Assembly: GCA_965212085.1 (NCBI GenBank)
Contig: OZ243042.1
Span: forward strand, 2,542,001 to 2,606,000
Origin: JAHRAW01 sp965212085
GTDB taxonomy: Bacteria > Pseudomonadota > Gammaproteobacteria > Arenicellales > Poriferihabitantaceae
Direction: 5' to 3'
DNA: 64,000 bases
Under the pieces are notes generated by a model. That model had not been told where the DNA came from. It saw only the letters and a program-made list of their open reading frames with translations, and made no database searches. Both the position numbers and the translations under genes were made by a program. Shown here one piece after another: positions 18,008 through 27,888 of the stretch (positions within the stretch are counted from its first letter, which is position 1; every line of letters starts with the position of its first letter).

Positions 18008-18048
18008 GATCAATACGAATAAATACGAATGATTACGAATGATTGCGA

Positions 18049-18873
18049 TTATAAACTTTTCGCCACGCGATCGAGCGCCAGCAACTTTTTGAGCAACGCT
18101 TCCATGTCATCGAGGGGCACCGCGTTGGGGCCGTCGCTCAGCGCCTCATCCGGATTCGGATGGGTTTCCATGAACAGGCCGTCAACGCCGACCGCGACCG
18201 CGGCGCGCGCCAGCACCGGCACGAACTCACGCTGCCCGCCGGACTTGCCCCCGGCGCCGCCGGGCAGCTGCACGGAATGGGTCGCGTCGAACACCAGCGG
18301 GCGGCCGGTTGATTTCAGGATTTCCAAACTTCGCATATCCACCACCAGGTTATTGTAGCCGAAAGACGAACCCCGTTCGCACACCAGAACCTGCGCTTTG
18401 GGATTGGCCGTCACGGCTTTTTCCACCACGTAGCGCATTTCATCGGGGGACAAAAACTGCCCCTTCTTGATATTGACCGGCTTGCCGGATTTCGCCGCCG
18501 CCTCGATCAGATCCGTCTGCCGGCACAAAAAAGCCGGGGTTTGCAACACGTCCACCACTTCGGCGGCGGCCCTGACGTCGGCCACGGAATGCACGTCGGT
18601 GAGCACCGGCACGTTGATCTCCCGGCGAACCGCGCCGAGTATCTCCAGCCCCCGCCGCCGCCCCGGGCCGCGCGCCGAAGCGGCGGAAGTGCGGTTGGCC
18701 TTGTCAAAGGAGGACTTGTAGATGAACGGAATGCCGAGGCGCGTGGTGATCTCCTGCAAGCGCGCCGCGGTGGTCATCGCCATAACATCGGATTCAATGA
18801 CGCACGGCCCGGCGATCAGAAAAAACGGCGCCGACGCCGACCGCCGGGTGGTGGTGAAGTCCGGCAACTTCAT
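18049..18873 (-). CDS. kdsA: 3-deoxy-8-phosphooctulonate synthase
   Basis: Condenses PEP with arabinose-5-phosphate to KDO-8-phosphate for lipopolysaccharide inner core, which implies a Gram-negative envelope. 274 residues from MKLPDF. Motifs are FFLIAGPCVIESD, IYKSSFDKANRTS, VLTDVHS, PVNIKKGQFLSPDEM, SSFGYNNLVVDMRSL and FDATHSVQLPGGAGGKSGGQREFVPVLARAAVAVGVDGLFMETHPNP. The start overlaps the pyrG stop (ATGA), so the pair is probably coupled. An open frame continues upstream to 19026 but is antisense-like read-through of pyrG. A TTCCGG hexamer run lies immediately upstream of the ATG. Confidence 0.96.
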   Translation of the reverse strand: MKLPDFTTTRRSASAPFFLIAGPCVIESDVMAMTTAARLQEITTRLGIPFIYKSSFDKANRTSAASARGPGRRRGLEILGAVRREINVPVLTDVHSVADVRAAAEVVDVLQTPAFLCRQTDLIEAAAKSGKPVNIKKGQFLSPDEMRYVVEKAVTANPKAQVLVCERGSSFGYNNLVVDMRSLEILKSTGRPLVFDATHSVQLPGGAGGKSGGQREFVPVLARAAVAVGVDGLFMETHPNPDEALSDGPNAVPLDDMEALLKKLLALDRVAKSL

Positions 18874-20573
18874 TGCGCTGCGCTCCGGTTCCGGTTCCGG
18901 TTCTGGTTCTGATTGCAAACGTTTTGACGATGGGCCAACGCCGCGCGGACATAGTCGCTGAACATCGGATGCCCGTCTCGTGGGGTGGAGGTGAATTCGG
19001 GGTGGAACTGGCAGGCCACGAACCACGGATGACCGGGCACCTCAATCACTTCCACCAGCCCGTTGGCGGACAGGCCGGAAAACACCAGCCCGGCCTTTTC
19101 GAATTTTTCCATATAGTTGTTGTTGAACTCGTAGCGGTGGCGGTGGCGTTCGCGGATGACGCCGGCCTTGTAAATCTTGTGGTAGCGGGAGCCTTTTTTG
19201 AGGTGAATGTCCTGGGCACCGAGGCGCATGGTGCCGCCGAGGCCGGTGTTTTCGTCGCGCAACTCCCGCTCGCCGTCGTCGTTCACCCATTCGGTGATCA
19301 GCGCGATCACCGGGTCGCCGGCGTCTCGTTTGAACTCGGTGCTGTGGGCGTCGGCGAGGCCGGCCTTGCTGCGCGCGTATTCAATGGTCGCAACCTGCAT
19401 GCCGAGACAGATGCCGAGGTACGGCACGTTGTTCTCGCGGGCATAACCGGCGGCGGTGACCATGCCTTCGATGCCGCGCTCGCCGAAGCCGCCGGGAATC
19501 AGGATGGCATCGGCGCCGACACCGGCGAGCAGCGCGGCGCCTTGCTCTTCGATGTCGCCGGAATCAACGTACGCAATGTTGATCCGGGTGCGGGTGTGGA
19601 TGCCGGCGTGGGTGAGGGCTTCGGTGAGGGACTTGTAGGATTCGGTCAAACTTACGTATTTGCCCACCATGGCGATGGTGATTTCATGCCTGGGCGCGCC
19701 GCAGTGCCGCAGTACGCGTTCCCATTCGGACATGTCCGGCGGCCCGGCCTTGACGCGCAACTGGTCGGTGATGATGCGGTCGATTTTTTGCCGCACGTAC
19801 AGTTGCGGGATGCGGTAGATGTTGTCCGCGTCGGCGCCGGAGATTACCGCTTCTTCTTCAACGTTGGTGAACATGGCGATCTTGCGGCGCGCCGATTTCG
19901 GCAGCGGCTCGTGCACCCGGCACAACAGGATGTCCGGCTGGATGCCGATGGAGCGCAACTCCTTGACCGAGTGCTGGGTCGGCTTGGTCTTGATTTCGCC
20001 GGTCACGCGCAGCTCCGGCACCAGGGTCAGGTGCAGGAACAACGTGTTGCGGCTGCCGAGCTCAATACGCATCTGCCGAATCGCTTCGAGAAACGGCAGC
20101 GATTCAATGTCGCCCACGGTGCCGCCGATTTCCACCAGCGCGATCTGCGCGCCCGGCGCGCCCGGCGCGCCCGACGTGTTCCGGGCGCCGGTGTGGATGC
20201 ATTCCTTGATCTCGTCGGTGATGTGGGGAATCACCTGCACCGTGCCGCCGAGGTAGTCGCCGCGCCGCTCCTTGCGAATGACGCGCTCGTAGATTTGCCC
20301 GGCGGTGAAGTTGTTGCCCTTGCTCATGGTGGTGCGCACGAAGCGTTCGTAGTGGCCGAGGTCGAGGTCGGTTTCGGTGCCGTCTTCGGTAACGAACACT
20401 TCGCCGTGCTGGAACGGGCTCATGGTGCCGGGGTCAACGTTGATGTAGGGGTCGAGTTTCAGGAGCGTAACGCCGATGCCGCGCGCCTCCAGCACGCTGC
20501 CCAGCGAGGCCGCGGCGATGCCCTTGCCCAGTGAAGAAACCACCCCGCCGGTGATGAAAACAAATTTGGTCAT
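18870..20573 (-). CDS. pyrG: CTP synthase
   Basis: Glutamine-dependent amination of UTP to CTP. 567 residues: an amidoligase domain beginning MTKFVFITGGVVSSLGKG, and a class I glutamine amidotransferase domain with LGICLGMQ (nucleophile Cys), GGFGERG and FHPEFTSTPRDGHP. Two features are unusual. Three 9-bp repeats (20147-20173) insert GAPGAPGA just before the conserved QIALVEIGGTVGDIES. A hexamer run (about 18884-18913) gives the C-terminal tail NQNQNRNRNRSAAQ. Both look like microsatellite growth in tolerated positions. Its stop overlaps the kdsA start; tilS lies 121 nt upstream. Confidence 0.97.
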   Translation of the reverse strand: MTKFVFITGGVVSSLGKGIAAASLGSVLEARGIGVTLLKLDPYINVDPGTMSPFQHGEVFVTEDGTETDLDLGHYERFVRTTMSKGNNFTAGQIYERVIRKERRGDYLGGTVQVIPHITDEIKECIHTGARNTSGAPGAPGAQIALVEIGGTVGDIESLPFLEAIRQMRIELGSRNTLFLHLTLVPELRVTGEIKTKPTQHSVKELRSIGIQPDILLCRVHEPLPKSARRKIAMFTNVEEEAVISGADADNIYRIPQLYVRQKIDRIITDQLRVKAGPPDMSEWERVLRHCGAPRHEITIAMVGKYVSLTESYKSLTEALTHAGIHTRTRINIAYVDSGDIEEQGAALLAGVGADAILIPGGFGERGIEGMVTAAGYARENNVPYLGICLGMQVATIEYARSKAGLADAHSTEFKRDAGDPVIALITEWVNDDGERELRDENTGLGGTMRLGAQDIHLKKGSRYHKIYKAGVIRERHRHRYEFNNNYMEKFEKAGLVFSGLSANGLVEVIEVPGHPWFVACQFHPEFTSTPRDGHPMFSDYVRAALAHRQNVCNQNQNRNRNRSAAQ

Positions 20574-20694
20574 GGCAACAACATCATGGACAACATAACG
20601 AAAGCCGTTTGGGTGATTGACTCGGACTCGGATGGGGAGCGCCTGAAAGCGCTCCCCGGACGGGTGCGTAGTCTAGCAAAATTCCGGGCAACCC

Positions 20695-22080
20695 TCAATC
20701 GCCGGCGGCCACAAAGCGCAGGCGAATCCTCTTTTCGCCCCCTTCATCCCCGGCACAACAGGCCGCACTCGGCCCCACGCCGTGGGCCCAGGCGACCTCG
20801 CCGTCCGCCAGCAACAGCGGCAACGCGCGGCGTTCCCAGGGGGGCACGGCGTTTTGCTGGAAGAGTTTTTTCAACGCGTTGCTGTGCTTGCGTCCGGGCA
20901 GGGTCATGCGCTCGCCGCCGGTGCGCCAGACCCAGCGGAGGGTTTTGCCGTGCAGTTTCGCCGGGGCGAGGTCACCATCGCTCGTACCGTCGGTTTGGCG
21001 GATTTCGACGTGGACACCATTTTTCCCAAGATCACGGACGCGCAAATTCCACGGTAACGCATCACCGGGGGATTCGTCGAGTTGCCGGGTCAGGTATAAA
21101 TGCCCGTTGAAAAAACGCAGTTGCGACCCACTCCAAGCGATGCTCGCGCTTTCGCTGCCATCCTCAAACACCTGCTGGAACAGAGTCCTCAGTTGCCCCG
21201 AAGACGGCGAGGGCTGACCGTGGCGGTGAAGCCAGTGGCGGATCAGGGTCATAATCTGGAATCGGCTCGGTGGCCGCAGTTGCCCCAGTGCCTCCGCATC
21301 CAGAGGCGGCGCGAGGCAAAACACGCCCCTTTTTTCGGCCACCTCACAGCGTTGCAAAAGCGGCTCCATAACTTCGTCGAGGAACCCGGCGGTGGCGCGG
21401 CAGTTTTCGGCGGCGCTCCCCAGCGCGTGGATGGCGCCGGGCCAGCGTTGTTCAAGCAGGGGAATGACCGATGCCCGCAGGTAGTTGCGGTCGAATTCCA
21501 CTGACTGGTTGGACGGGTCTTCGATCCAAGCCAGTTGGTGGCGGCGAGCGTATTCGGCCAGTGCTTTCCGGGGGAACGCCAGCAACGGACGCACCACCTT
21601 CGTGGATTTGCCCGCCGACAACCCGCGCTGCCGGGGAATGCCCGCCAGCGACTGAACGCCGCCGCCGCGCAGCAAGTTGAGCAAAACCGTTTCCGCCTGA
21701 TCATCGGCGTGGTGGGCGGTGAGCAAAATTTGGCCGGGTTCCACCACTTGCTCAAACCACCGGTAGCGGCTTTGCCGGGCCACGGCCTCAAGGCTCCGCC
21801 CCGGCTCTTTGACCAGCGGTTGCCGGTCGCTGAGGAAGGCGACTTCCCATTCCCGGCACACCGCCGCGCATTGCCGCGCCCAATCCGCGGACTGCGGGTC
21901 AAGGCCGTGGTCGAAGTGCAGCGCGGTCAGCGAAAAACCAAACTGCCGGCGCGCCACGCACAAGGCGTGCAACAAAACATGAGAATCGCGCCCGCCACTG
22001 TAGGCCAGCGCAAAATCCGCGCCCGCCGGCAACCCGATGTCCTCAAACAGCACCTGGCACAAAGCCCCGGAGTCAAACAT
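20695..22080 (-). CDS. tilS: tRNA(Ile)-lysidine synthase
   Basis: ATP-dependent lysidine formation at C34 of the AUA-reading tRNA(Ile). 461 residues from MFDSGALCQVLFEDIGL. The PP-loop LAYSGGRDSHVLLHAL is at about residues 25-40, followed by ALHFDHGLDPQSADW, ILLTAHHADDQAETVLLNLLRGGG and EDPSNQSVEFDRNYLR, then a central domain and the C-terminal TilS domain (LRWVWRTGGERMTLPGRKHSNALKKLFQ). The frame is open to 22239, but that part overlaps accA, so ATG 22080 is preferred. It lies 16 nt after accA in the usual accA-tilS-pyrG order. Confidence 0.95.
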   Translation of the reverse strand: MFDSGALCQVLFEDIGLPAGADFALAYSGGRDSHVLLHALCVARRQFGFSLTALHFDHGLDPQSADWARQCAAVCREWEVAFLSDRQPLVKEPGRSLEAVARQSRYRWFEQVVEPGQILLTAHHADDQAETVLLNLLRGGGVQSLAGIPRQRGLSAGKSTKVVRPLLAFPRKALAEYARRHQLAWIEDPSNQSVEFDRNYLRASVIPLLEQRWPGAIHALGSAAENCRATAGFLDEVMEPLLQRCEVAEKRGVFCLAPPLDAEALGQLRPPSRFQIMTLIRHWLHRHGQPSPSSGQLRTLFQQVFEDGSESASIAWSGSQLRFFNGHLYLTRQLDESPGDALPWNLRVRDLGKNGVHVEIRQTDGTSDGDLAPAKLHGKTLRWVWRTGGERMTLPGRKHSNALKKLFQQNAVPPWERRALPLLLADGEVAWAHGVGPSAACCAGDEGGEKRIRLRFVAAGD

Positions 22081-22096
22081 CTGTATCAGATTCGCC

Positions 22097-23059
22097 TCAT
22101 TCTTTGACTTCAAACAAACCAAAACCCGTCTGGCGCTCGTAACGCCGCGCCAGCAAGGCCGATGCCTCCATCCCGGAAAACTCATCCAGGGAACCCAGCA
22201 CCGCCGCCTTGAGGCCGGCGGCGATGGCATCGTAATCACGGTGGGCGCCGCCCAGCGGCTCGGCGATGATCTCGTCCACGAACCCGGCGCCGGACAACTC
22301 GGCGGCGGTTACCCCCATGGCCACGGCGGCGTCTGGGGCCTTGTCGGCGCTTTTCCACAGGATCGAGGCGCAGCCTTCCGGGGAAATCACCGAATAGGTG
22401 GCGTACTGGAGCATCAGCAGTTTGTCGCAAACGCCGATGGCGAGCGCGCCGCCGGAGCCGCCTTCGCCGATGACCACCGAAATGATCGGCGTCCTGAGCG
22501 TGGTCATCACTTCCAGCGACCTGGCGATGGCTTCGCTTTGCCCCCTCTCCTCGGCGCCGACGCCGGGGTAGGCGCCGGGGGTGTCAATCAGGGTTATCAT
22601 CGGCAGTCCGAAGCGCTCCGCCAGTTTCATCACGCGCTGGGCCTTGCGATAGCCTTCGGGCCGCGGCATGCCGAAATTGCGCCGCGCGCGCTCGCGGGTG
22701 TCGCGGCCTTTCTGGTGGCCGATGACGGCCACGCGCCGCCCGTCAATCAACCCCATCCCGGCGACCATGGCCGGGTCGTCGGCGTACATCCGGTCGCCGT
22801 GGAGTTCCTGAAAATCGCCGACCACGCGCTCGATGTAATCAAGGGTATACGGGCGCAGCGGGTGGCGCGCGATCTGGGTGATTTGCCAGGCGCCGAGTTT
22901 GGCAAAAATATCCCTGGTCAGTTCGCCGTTGCGCTTGCGCAGTTTGGAAATCTCGTCGTCGAGATTCAGGTCCCGGCTTTTGCTGACCCGCTGCAACTCG
23001 GATATTTTTTCTTCCAGTTCAGCGATGGGTTTTTCGAATTCCAGATAGTTCAGGCTCAT
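22097..23059 (-). CDS. accA: Acetyl-CoA carboxylase carboxyltransferase subunit alpha
   Basis: Alpha half of the carboxyltransferase that makes malonyl-CoA, the first committed step of fatty acid synthesis; it partners AccD. 320 residues, standard length. The N-terminus MSLNYLEFEKPIAELEEKISELQ is typical, followed by HPLRPYTLDYIERVVGDFQELHGDR, VIGHQKGRDTRE, NFGMPRPEGYRKAQRVM, TLIDTPGAYPGVGAEERGQSEAIARSL and GEGGSGGALAIGVCD. It heads the visible accA-tilS-pyrG-kdsA-eno-ftsB run; the dnaE gene that often precedes accA is not present upstream. Confidence 0.97.
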   Translation of the reverse strand: MSLNYLEFEKPIAELEEKISELQRVSKSRDLNLDDEISKLRKRNGELTRDIFAKLGAWQITQIARHPLRPYTLDYIERVVGDFQELHGDRMYADDPAMVAGMGLIDGRRVAVIGHQKGRDTRERARRNFGMPRPEGYRKAQRVMKLAERFGLPMITLIDTPGAYPGVGAEERGQSEAIARSLEVMTTLRTPIISVVIGEGGSGGALAIGVCDKLLMLQYATYSVISPEGCASILWKSADKAPDAAVAMGVTAAELSGAGFVDEIIAEPLGGAHRDYDAIAAGLKAAVLGSLDEFSGMEASALLARRYERQTGFGLFEVKE

Positions 23060-23195
23060 GGCCTCACGACCTCATGACTTGTCGGCGAGTGGTCAACGCG
23101 GCAACACGGTGGCACGGCATTGTAAACCATTTTGACCGCCCCATTGCGGCAACCGCTTTGGGGTTGCCGGAGCAGGCAGGGGCTCAGGCCGAAGC

Positions 23196-23714
23196 TCAGG
23201 CGCGCGCGCCAAGCAAATCCAGCAACCCAACCAGGGCGCGGGCCACGCTTTGCTCGCGGACCGCGCGGCGGCCACCGTCAAAACGCACGCGCTCGCAGCG
23301 GGTATCCCGGTCAAGGCCGGCCCAGGCGAAACACACCGTGCCCACCGGCTTGTCGGCGGTGCCGCCGTCCGGCCCGGCGACGCCGGTTACCGCCACGCAG
23401 TAGTCCGCCTCGCTGAAGCGAATGCCGCCTTCGGCCATGGCCGCCGCTACCTCCGCGCTGACCGCGCCGCAACTTTCGATCAAGGCGCGCTCCACGCCCA
23501 CCATCTCCACCTTGGCGTCGTTGCTGTAGGTCACAAACCCGCGTTCAAACCACCCCGAACTGCCGGGAATATCCGTAATCACCCGCGCAACCCCGCCGCC
23601 GGTGCAAGACTCCACCGTGGCAACGCTGCGGCCAAGATCGCTGAGTCGTTCGCCGAGGCCAACGGCGAGGTCGGCGAGGTGGTTCGGGTGCTTCAATGGG
23701 TCGTCCGCTTGCAT
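23196..23714 (-). CDS. pncC: Nicotinamide-nucleotide amidase (CinA C-terminal domain)
   Basis: Deamidates NMN to nicotinate mononucleotide in pyridine nucleotide recycling. 172 residues corresponding to the stand-alone CinA C-terminal domain. Motifs are VATVESCTGGGVARVITDIPGSSGWFERGFVTYSN, EVAAAMAEG, YCVAVTGVAGPDGGTADKPVGTVCFAWA and the conserved C-terminal helix. Length and ATG 23714 fit the family. It runs in the same direction as accA with a 136-nt gap, so linkage to the accA operon is uncertain. Confidence 0.92.
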   Translation of the reverse strand: MQADDPLKHPNHLADLAVGLGERLSDLGRSVATVESCTGGGVARVITDIPGSSGWFERGFVTYSNDAKVEMVGVERALIESCGAVSAEVAAAMAEGGIRFSEADYCVAVTGVAGPDGGTADKPVGTVCFAWAGLDRDTRCERVRFDGGRRAVREQSVARALVGLLDLLGARA

Positions 23715-23818
23715 CGTCTTTTCTCAACGGGGGATTATATACTTGACCCATCAGACCATGAATTGTCGTTGTCGTTGTCGTCTCTTTTGTTATTCCCGCC
23801 CTACTGCCGTTAGCCCGG

Positions 23819-23882
23819 CTGGATTCCCGAGTACGCAAGTGTCCGTAAGCCGCTAACGCGGCAACGGACACTAACGCTCGGG
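23819..23882 (+). repeat. Module A copy truncated at transposase remnant
   Basis: Module A from CTGGATTCCCGAGTACGCAA to CTAACGCTCGGGA, then an abrupt join to the transposase fragment at 23882. The rest of the 23715-24074 gap holds a short TTGTCG repeat (about 23762-23782) and no gene. Confidence 0.8.
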
Positions 23883-24019
23883 AGGCCTTGCAAGCCTTCC
23901 TGCAAGACTACCACCACCAACGACCGCATCAGGCGCTGCGTTTCAAAACCCCGGCTCAATGCTATAATTTGCCCGCGCCAACCGACAGGGTCTCCCTGTC
24001 TCATTTGTCAGTGAATTAG
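23882..24019 (+). pseudogene. IS481-type transposase C-terminal remnant
   Basis: A 45-codon open stretch ending in TAG reads EALQAFLQDYHHQRPHQALR followed by FKTPAQCYNLPAP. This matches the end of the integrase-core domain of IS481-like transposases, whose C-terminal block has the form YNxxRPHxALxxxTPAQ. No start and none of the DDE core is present; the left side is replaced by module A. The stop codon lies inside the IS terminus at 24006-24031. Confidence 0.75.
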
Positions 24020-24031
24020 TGAACATCTACA
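24006..24031 (+). mobile_element. IS terminal sequence (right end)
   Basis: The end of the IS481-type element reads, on the minus strand, TGTAGATGTTCACTAATTCA then CTGACA. It has the TGT-type outer end usual for the family and overlaps the transposase stop. A second full copy lies at 31387-31412. Confidence 0.65.
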
Positions 24032-24074
24032 ATACCAGATTTACCAAATTCCAAACACCGCACCGCAACCCATA

Positions 24075-25076
24075 ATGCCCGACCACCAAAAACCGGCCTT
24101 TCTGTTTCCGGGTCAGGGTGCGCAGTACCCCGGCATCGGCGGGGATTTGTATGAACAACTTCCCGTGGTTCGGGACACCTATCACGAGGCGAGCGATGCG
24201 CTGGGTTATGACATTGCCGATTTGTCTTTCAATGCGTCCGCCGACAGGATCAACTTGACGCGCCACACCCAGCCGGTGTTGTTGACCCACTCCATCGCCT
24301 GCCTGCGCGCTTTCAACGAGCGCACGGGGGGGGCGGATGGGAGGGAGGGGGCTGCGATGGCGGCCGGGCACAGCCTCGGTGAGTATTGCGCGCTGGTCAG
24401 TGCCGGCGCGCTTTCTTTTGAGTCGGCGCTGCAACTGGTCAAGCGGCGCGGCGAGTTGATGGGGGAATACGGTCGCGGTGAAATGGAAGCGTTGATGATC
24501 GACTTTGAATCGGCCTTTGAGTTGGCGGGGCGGCATCACTGCGAAGTCGCGGCCTGCAACCTGCCGGAGCAGAACGTGGTGGGCGGTCAAGCGCAAGACC
24601 TGGATGCGCTGATCCGCGACATGACCGCAAGGTTCCCGAAAAAACGCAGCGCGCGCCTGAAAACCGAAGGCGCGTTTCACACTTGTTACATGGTTGAAGC
24701 CGCGATTCAGTTCCGCGAAACCCTGGAGCAGGCCGCGTTTGCCGAGCCGCGCTTTCCGGTGTTGTCAAACTTCACCGGCGGTTTTCATGACGCGGGCGCG
24801 GGCATTGATGTGCTTGAAGCCTTAAAGTCGCGCCTGTTCCTGCAGTTATTCAACCCCGTGCTGTGGCATCAAAACCTCCTGCAAGTCGGCGCCGCCGGCG
24901 CAGACCTGCTGATCGAGTTCGGCGGCGGGCTGGGCAAGGGAGAAACGCCGGCGGCAAAACGCCCCAACCTGGAAGGCATGGTGAAAAAAACCTGGCGGGA
25001 CGCCGAACAACGACCGGCGTATCTGGCGGTGATCAACTCCGATACGCTGGAAGAATCCGCTCTTGCGCTCGCCTGA
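24075..25076 (+). CDS. FabD-like acyl carrier protein acyltransferase
   Basis: 333-residue malonyl-CoA:ACP transacylase fold protein. The N-terminal PAFLFPGQGAQYPGIGGDL and the nucleophile elbow AAGHSLGEYCALVSAGAL are clear. RRGELM carries the arginine that usually binds the malonyl carboxylate, and GAFHTCYM carries the catalytic histidine. It stands apart from fab genes, between the IS remnant and groEL, so it could be the housekeeping FabD or an accessory acyltransferase. The groEL terminator lies downstream in the opposite direction. No ketosynthase or ACP is nearby. Confidence 0.8.
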   Translation: MPDHQKPAFLFPGQGAQYPGIGGDLYEQLPVVRDTYHEASDALGYDIADLSFNASADRINLTRHTQPVLLTHSIACLRAFNERTGGADGREGAAMAAGHSLGEYCALVSAGALSFESALQLVKRRGELMGEYGRGEMEALMIDFESAFELAGRHHCEVAACNLPEQNVVGGQAQDLDALIRDMTARFPKKRSARLKTEGAFHTCYMVEAAIQFRETLEQAAFAEPRFPVLSNFTGGFHDAGAGIDVLEALKSRLFLQLFNPVLWHQNLLQVGAAGADLLIEFGGGLGKGETPAAKRPNLEGMVKKTWRDAEQRPAYLAVINSDTLEESALALA

Positions 25077-25139
25077 GGCGCGCGGTCACTCGGAACCGGT
25101 TTCGGCTTCACCGGCTGATGCTTGGAGCGGATTCCGGCG

Positions 25140-25208
25140 CGCTCCCGAGCGTTAGGGTCCGTTGCCGCGCAAGCGGCTTACGGACACTTGCGTACTCGGG
25201 AATCCAGC
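25140..25208 (-). repeat. Module A copy after FabD-like gene
   Basis: Minus-strand module A (CTCCCGAGCGTTAGGGTCCG to TACTCGGGAATCCAGC). Convergent fabD-like and groEL genes flank the 25077-25323 gap, which otherwise holds only the groEL terminator. Confidence 0.85.
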
Positions 25209-25254
25209 CGGACTGACGCTCTAGCGGCACGAAAATTACCGCCGTGGCATCCAT

Positions 25255-25284
25255 AAAAAAGCCCCGCCTGACGGCGGGGCTTTT
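25255..25284 (-). terminator. Rho-independent terminator of groESL
   Basis: Perfect stem GCCCCGCC/GGCGGGGC (25261-25268 and 25273-25280) with a 4-nt loop. On the minus strand it is followed by TTTTTT, and on the plus strand by TTTT, so it may act bidirectionally. It lies 44 nt past the groEL stop. Confidence 0.85.
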
Positions 25285-25323
25285 CGGGTGGCAAACCACC
25301 CGGCAACAACAAACTCCGGGCGT

Positions 25324-26967
<1,644 letters not shown>

Positions 26968-27018
26968 TGTTTAATCCTCGTTAAGAAAAAAAATTTTATT
27001 GGTCGGTTGATTTGCGGC

Positions 27019-27309
27019 TCAGCCTTCGATGACACCCATGATGTCATCTTCGCGCATCACCAGTATTTCCTCGCCGTCAATTTTGACTTCGGTGCCGGAA
27101 TATTTTCCGAACAGCACCTTGTCGCCGGGTTTGACGTCGAGACCGCGTTGTTCGCCGTTGTCGAGCACCTTGCCGTTGCCCACCGCCAGGACTTCGCCCT
27201 GCATGGGTTTTTCGGCGGCGGAATCGGGGATCACAATGCCCCCCGGGCTGGTTCGCTCGTCTTCGATGCGTCGAACGACGACACGGTCATGAAGCGGACG
27301 GATATTCAT
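27019..27309 (-). CDS. groS: Co-chaperonin GroES
   Basis: Lid of the GroEL chamber. 96 residues from MNIRPLHDRVVVRRIEDERTSPGGIVIP, including the mobile loop, then GDKVLFGKYSGTEVKIDGEEILVMREDDIMGVIE. ATG 27309 is preceded by GAGGAG and gives the family start; an ATG at 27399 lies inside the operator region and is rejected. It is the first gene of the groESL operon. The CIRCE inverted repeat begins 84 nt upstream of the start. Confidence 0.97.
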   Translation of the reverse strand: MNIRPLHDRVVVRRIEDERTSPGGIVIPDSAAEKPMQGEVLAVGNGKVLDNGEQRGLDVKPGDKVLFGKYSGTEVKIDGEEILVMREDDIMGVIEG

Positions 27310-27392
27310 ATACTCTTCTCTCCTCGTGAAAGTTGAAGGTAAACAGGATGTTGGCGGCACCGGGGCCGAAGCCGGGGCTTTCAGGCCCTTTG

Positions 27393-27419
27393 TTAGCACT
27401 CGCCGCGAGTGAGTGCTAA
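27393..27419 (-). promoter_or_regulatory. CIRCE operator (HrcA binding site)
   Basis: TTAGCACTC-N9-GAGTGCTAA, a perfect match to the CIRCE consensus, upstream of groES. It predicts HrcA repression with heat-shock release. No hrcA is in the window. Many Gammaproteobacteria rely on sigma-32 for groESL instead, although CIRCE is known in some orders. Confidence 0.95.
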
Positions 27420-27499
27420 TAATAGCGGCGGAATTTCAAAAATCAATGGTTTGAGGGAATAAATTTCAGGGAAATCGGCCAAAACCCGCCGAAATTCGG

Positions 27500-27770
27500 G
27501 ATTTTGCCCATGCCGGGAGCAAAATTGCGCGTAGCCCGTAGGGCGAGTATCAGGGACGATACGAGCAATCCAGCGTCAAAACCGCAACACTCCGCCGTTT
27601 CCACTGCCCGTCCTTACGCCGCTGTGCCGTCCAACCGGCGGCGATAGCCGCTAACTTCGGCGCGCGCACGGACGCGCGCGGCGGCGCTGGAAACAGGAGT
27701 TTCCCCGCGCCGCAAGGGGGGTCTGCGGGGGGTCTCCCCCCGCAAAAGCGCGTCACGCGCACCCAACCCC
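27500..27770. repeat. Module E and module C upstream of autotransporter 2
   Basis: Module E (about 27508-27573) starts near TGCCGGGAGCAAAATTGC and continues through GGGCGAGTATCAGGGACGAT to GCAATCCAG; a near copy lies at about 47965-48027. Module C follows at about 27650-27765 with the GCGCGCACGGACGCGCGC variant. The 27420-27888 stretch has no supported gene. Confidence 0.8.
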
Positions 27771-27816
27771 GCCATATTCCGCCCCTTTTTGGGGGTATCA
27801 TTCCCCCGATTTCTGC

Positions 27817-27842
27817 TATAATCCGCCAAATTTTGCTACAAT
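27817..27842 (+). promoter_or_regulatory. Candidate promoter of autotransporter 2
   Basis: TATAAT at 27817-27822 and TACAAT at 27837-27842 in a short degenerate direct repeat, with the same layout as upstream of autotransporter 1. Distance to the ATG at 27889 is 47-67 nt. Confidence 0.45.
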
Positions 27843-27888
27843 CCAGCAAATCACAACCCAACGCCACCCCCCTTTCCGGAGGATTATC

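Noticed and set aside
18873..20534. Plus-strand open frame antisense to pyrG
   Set aside because: Same explanation; the minus strand encodes a complete CTP synthase.
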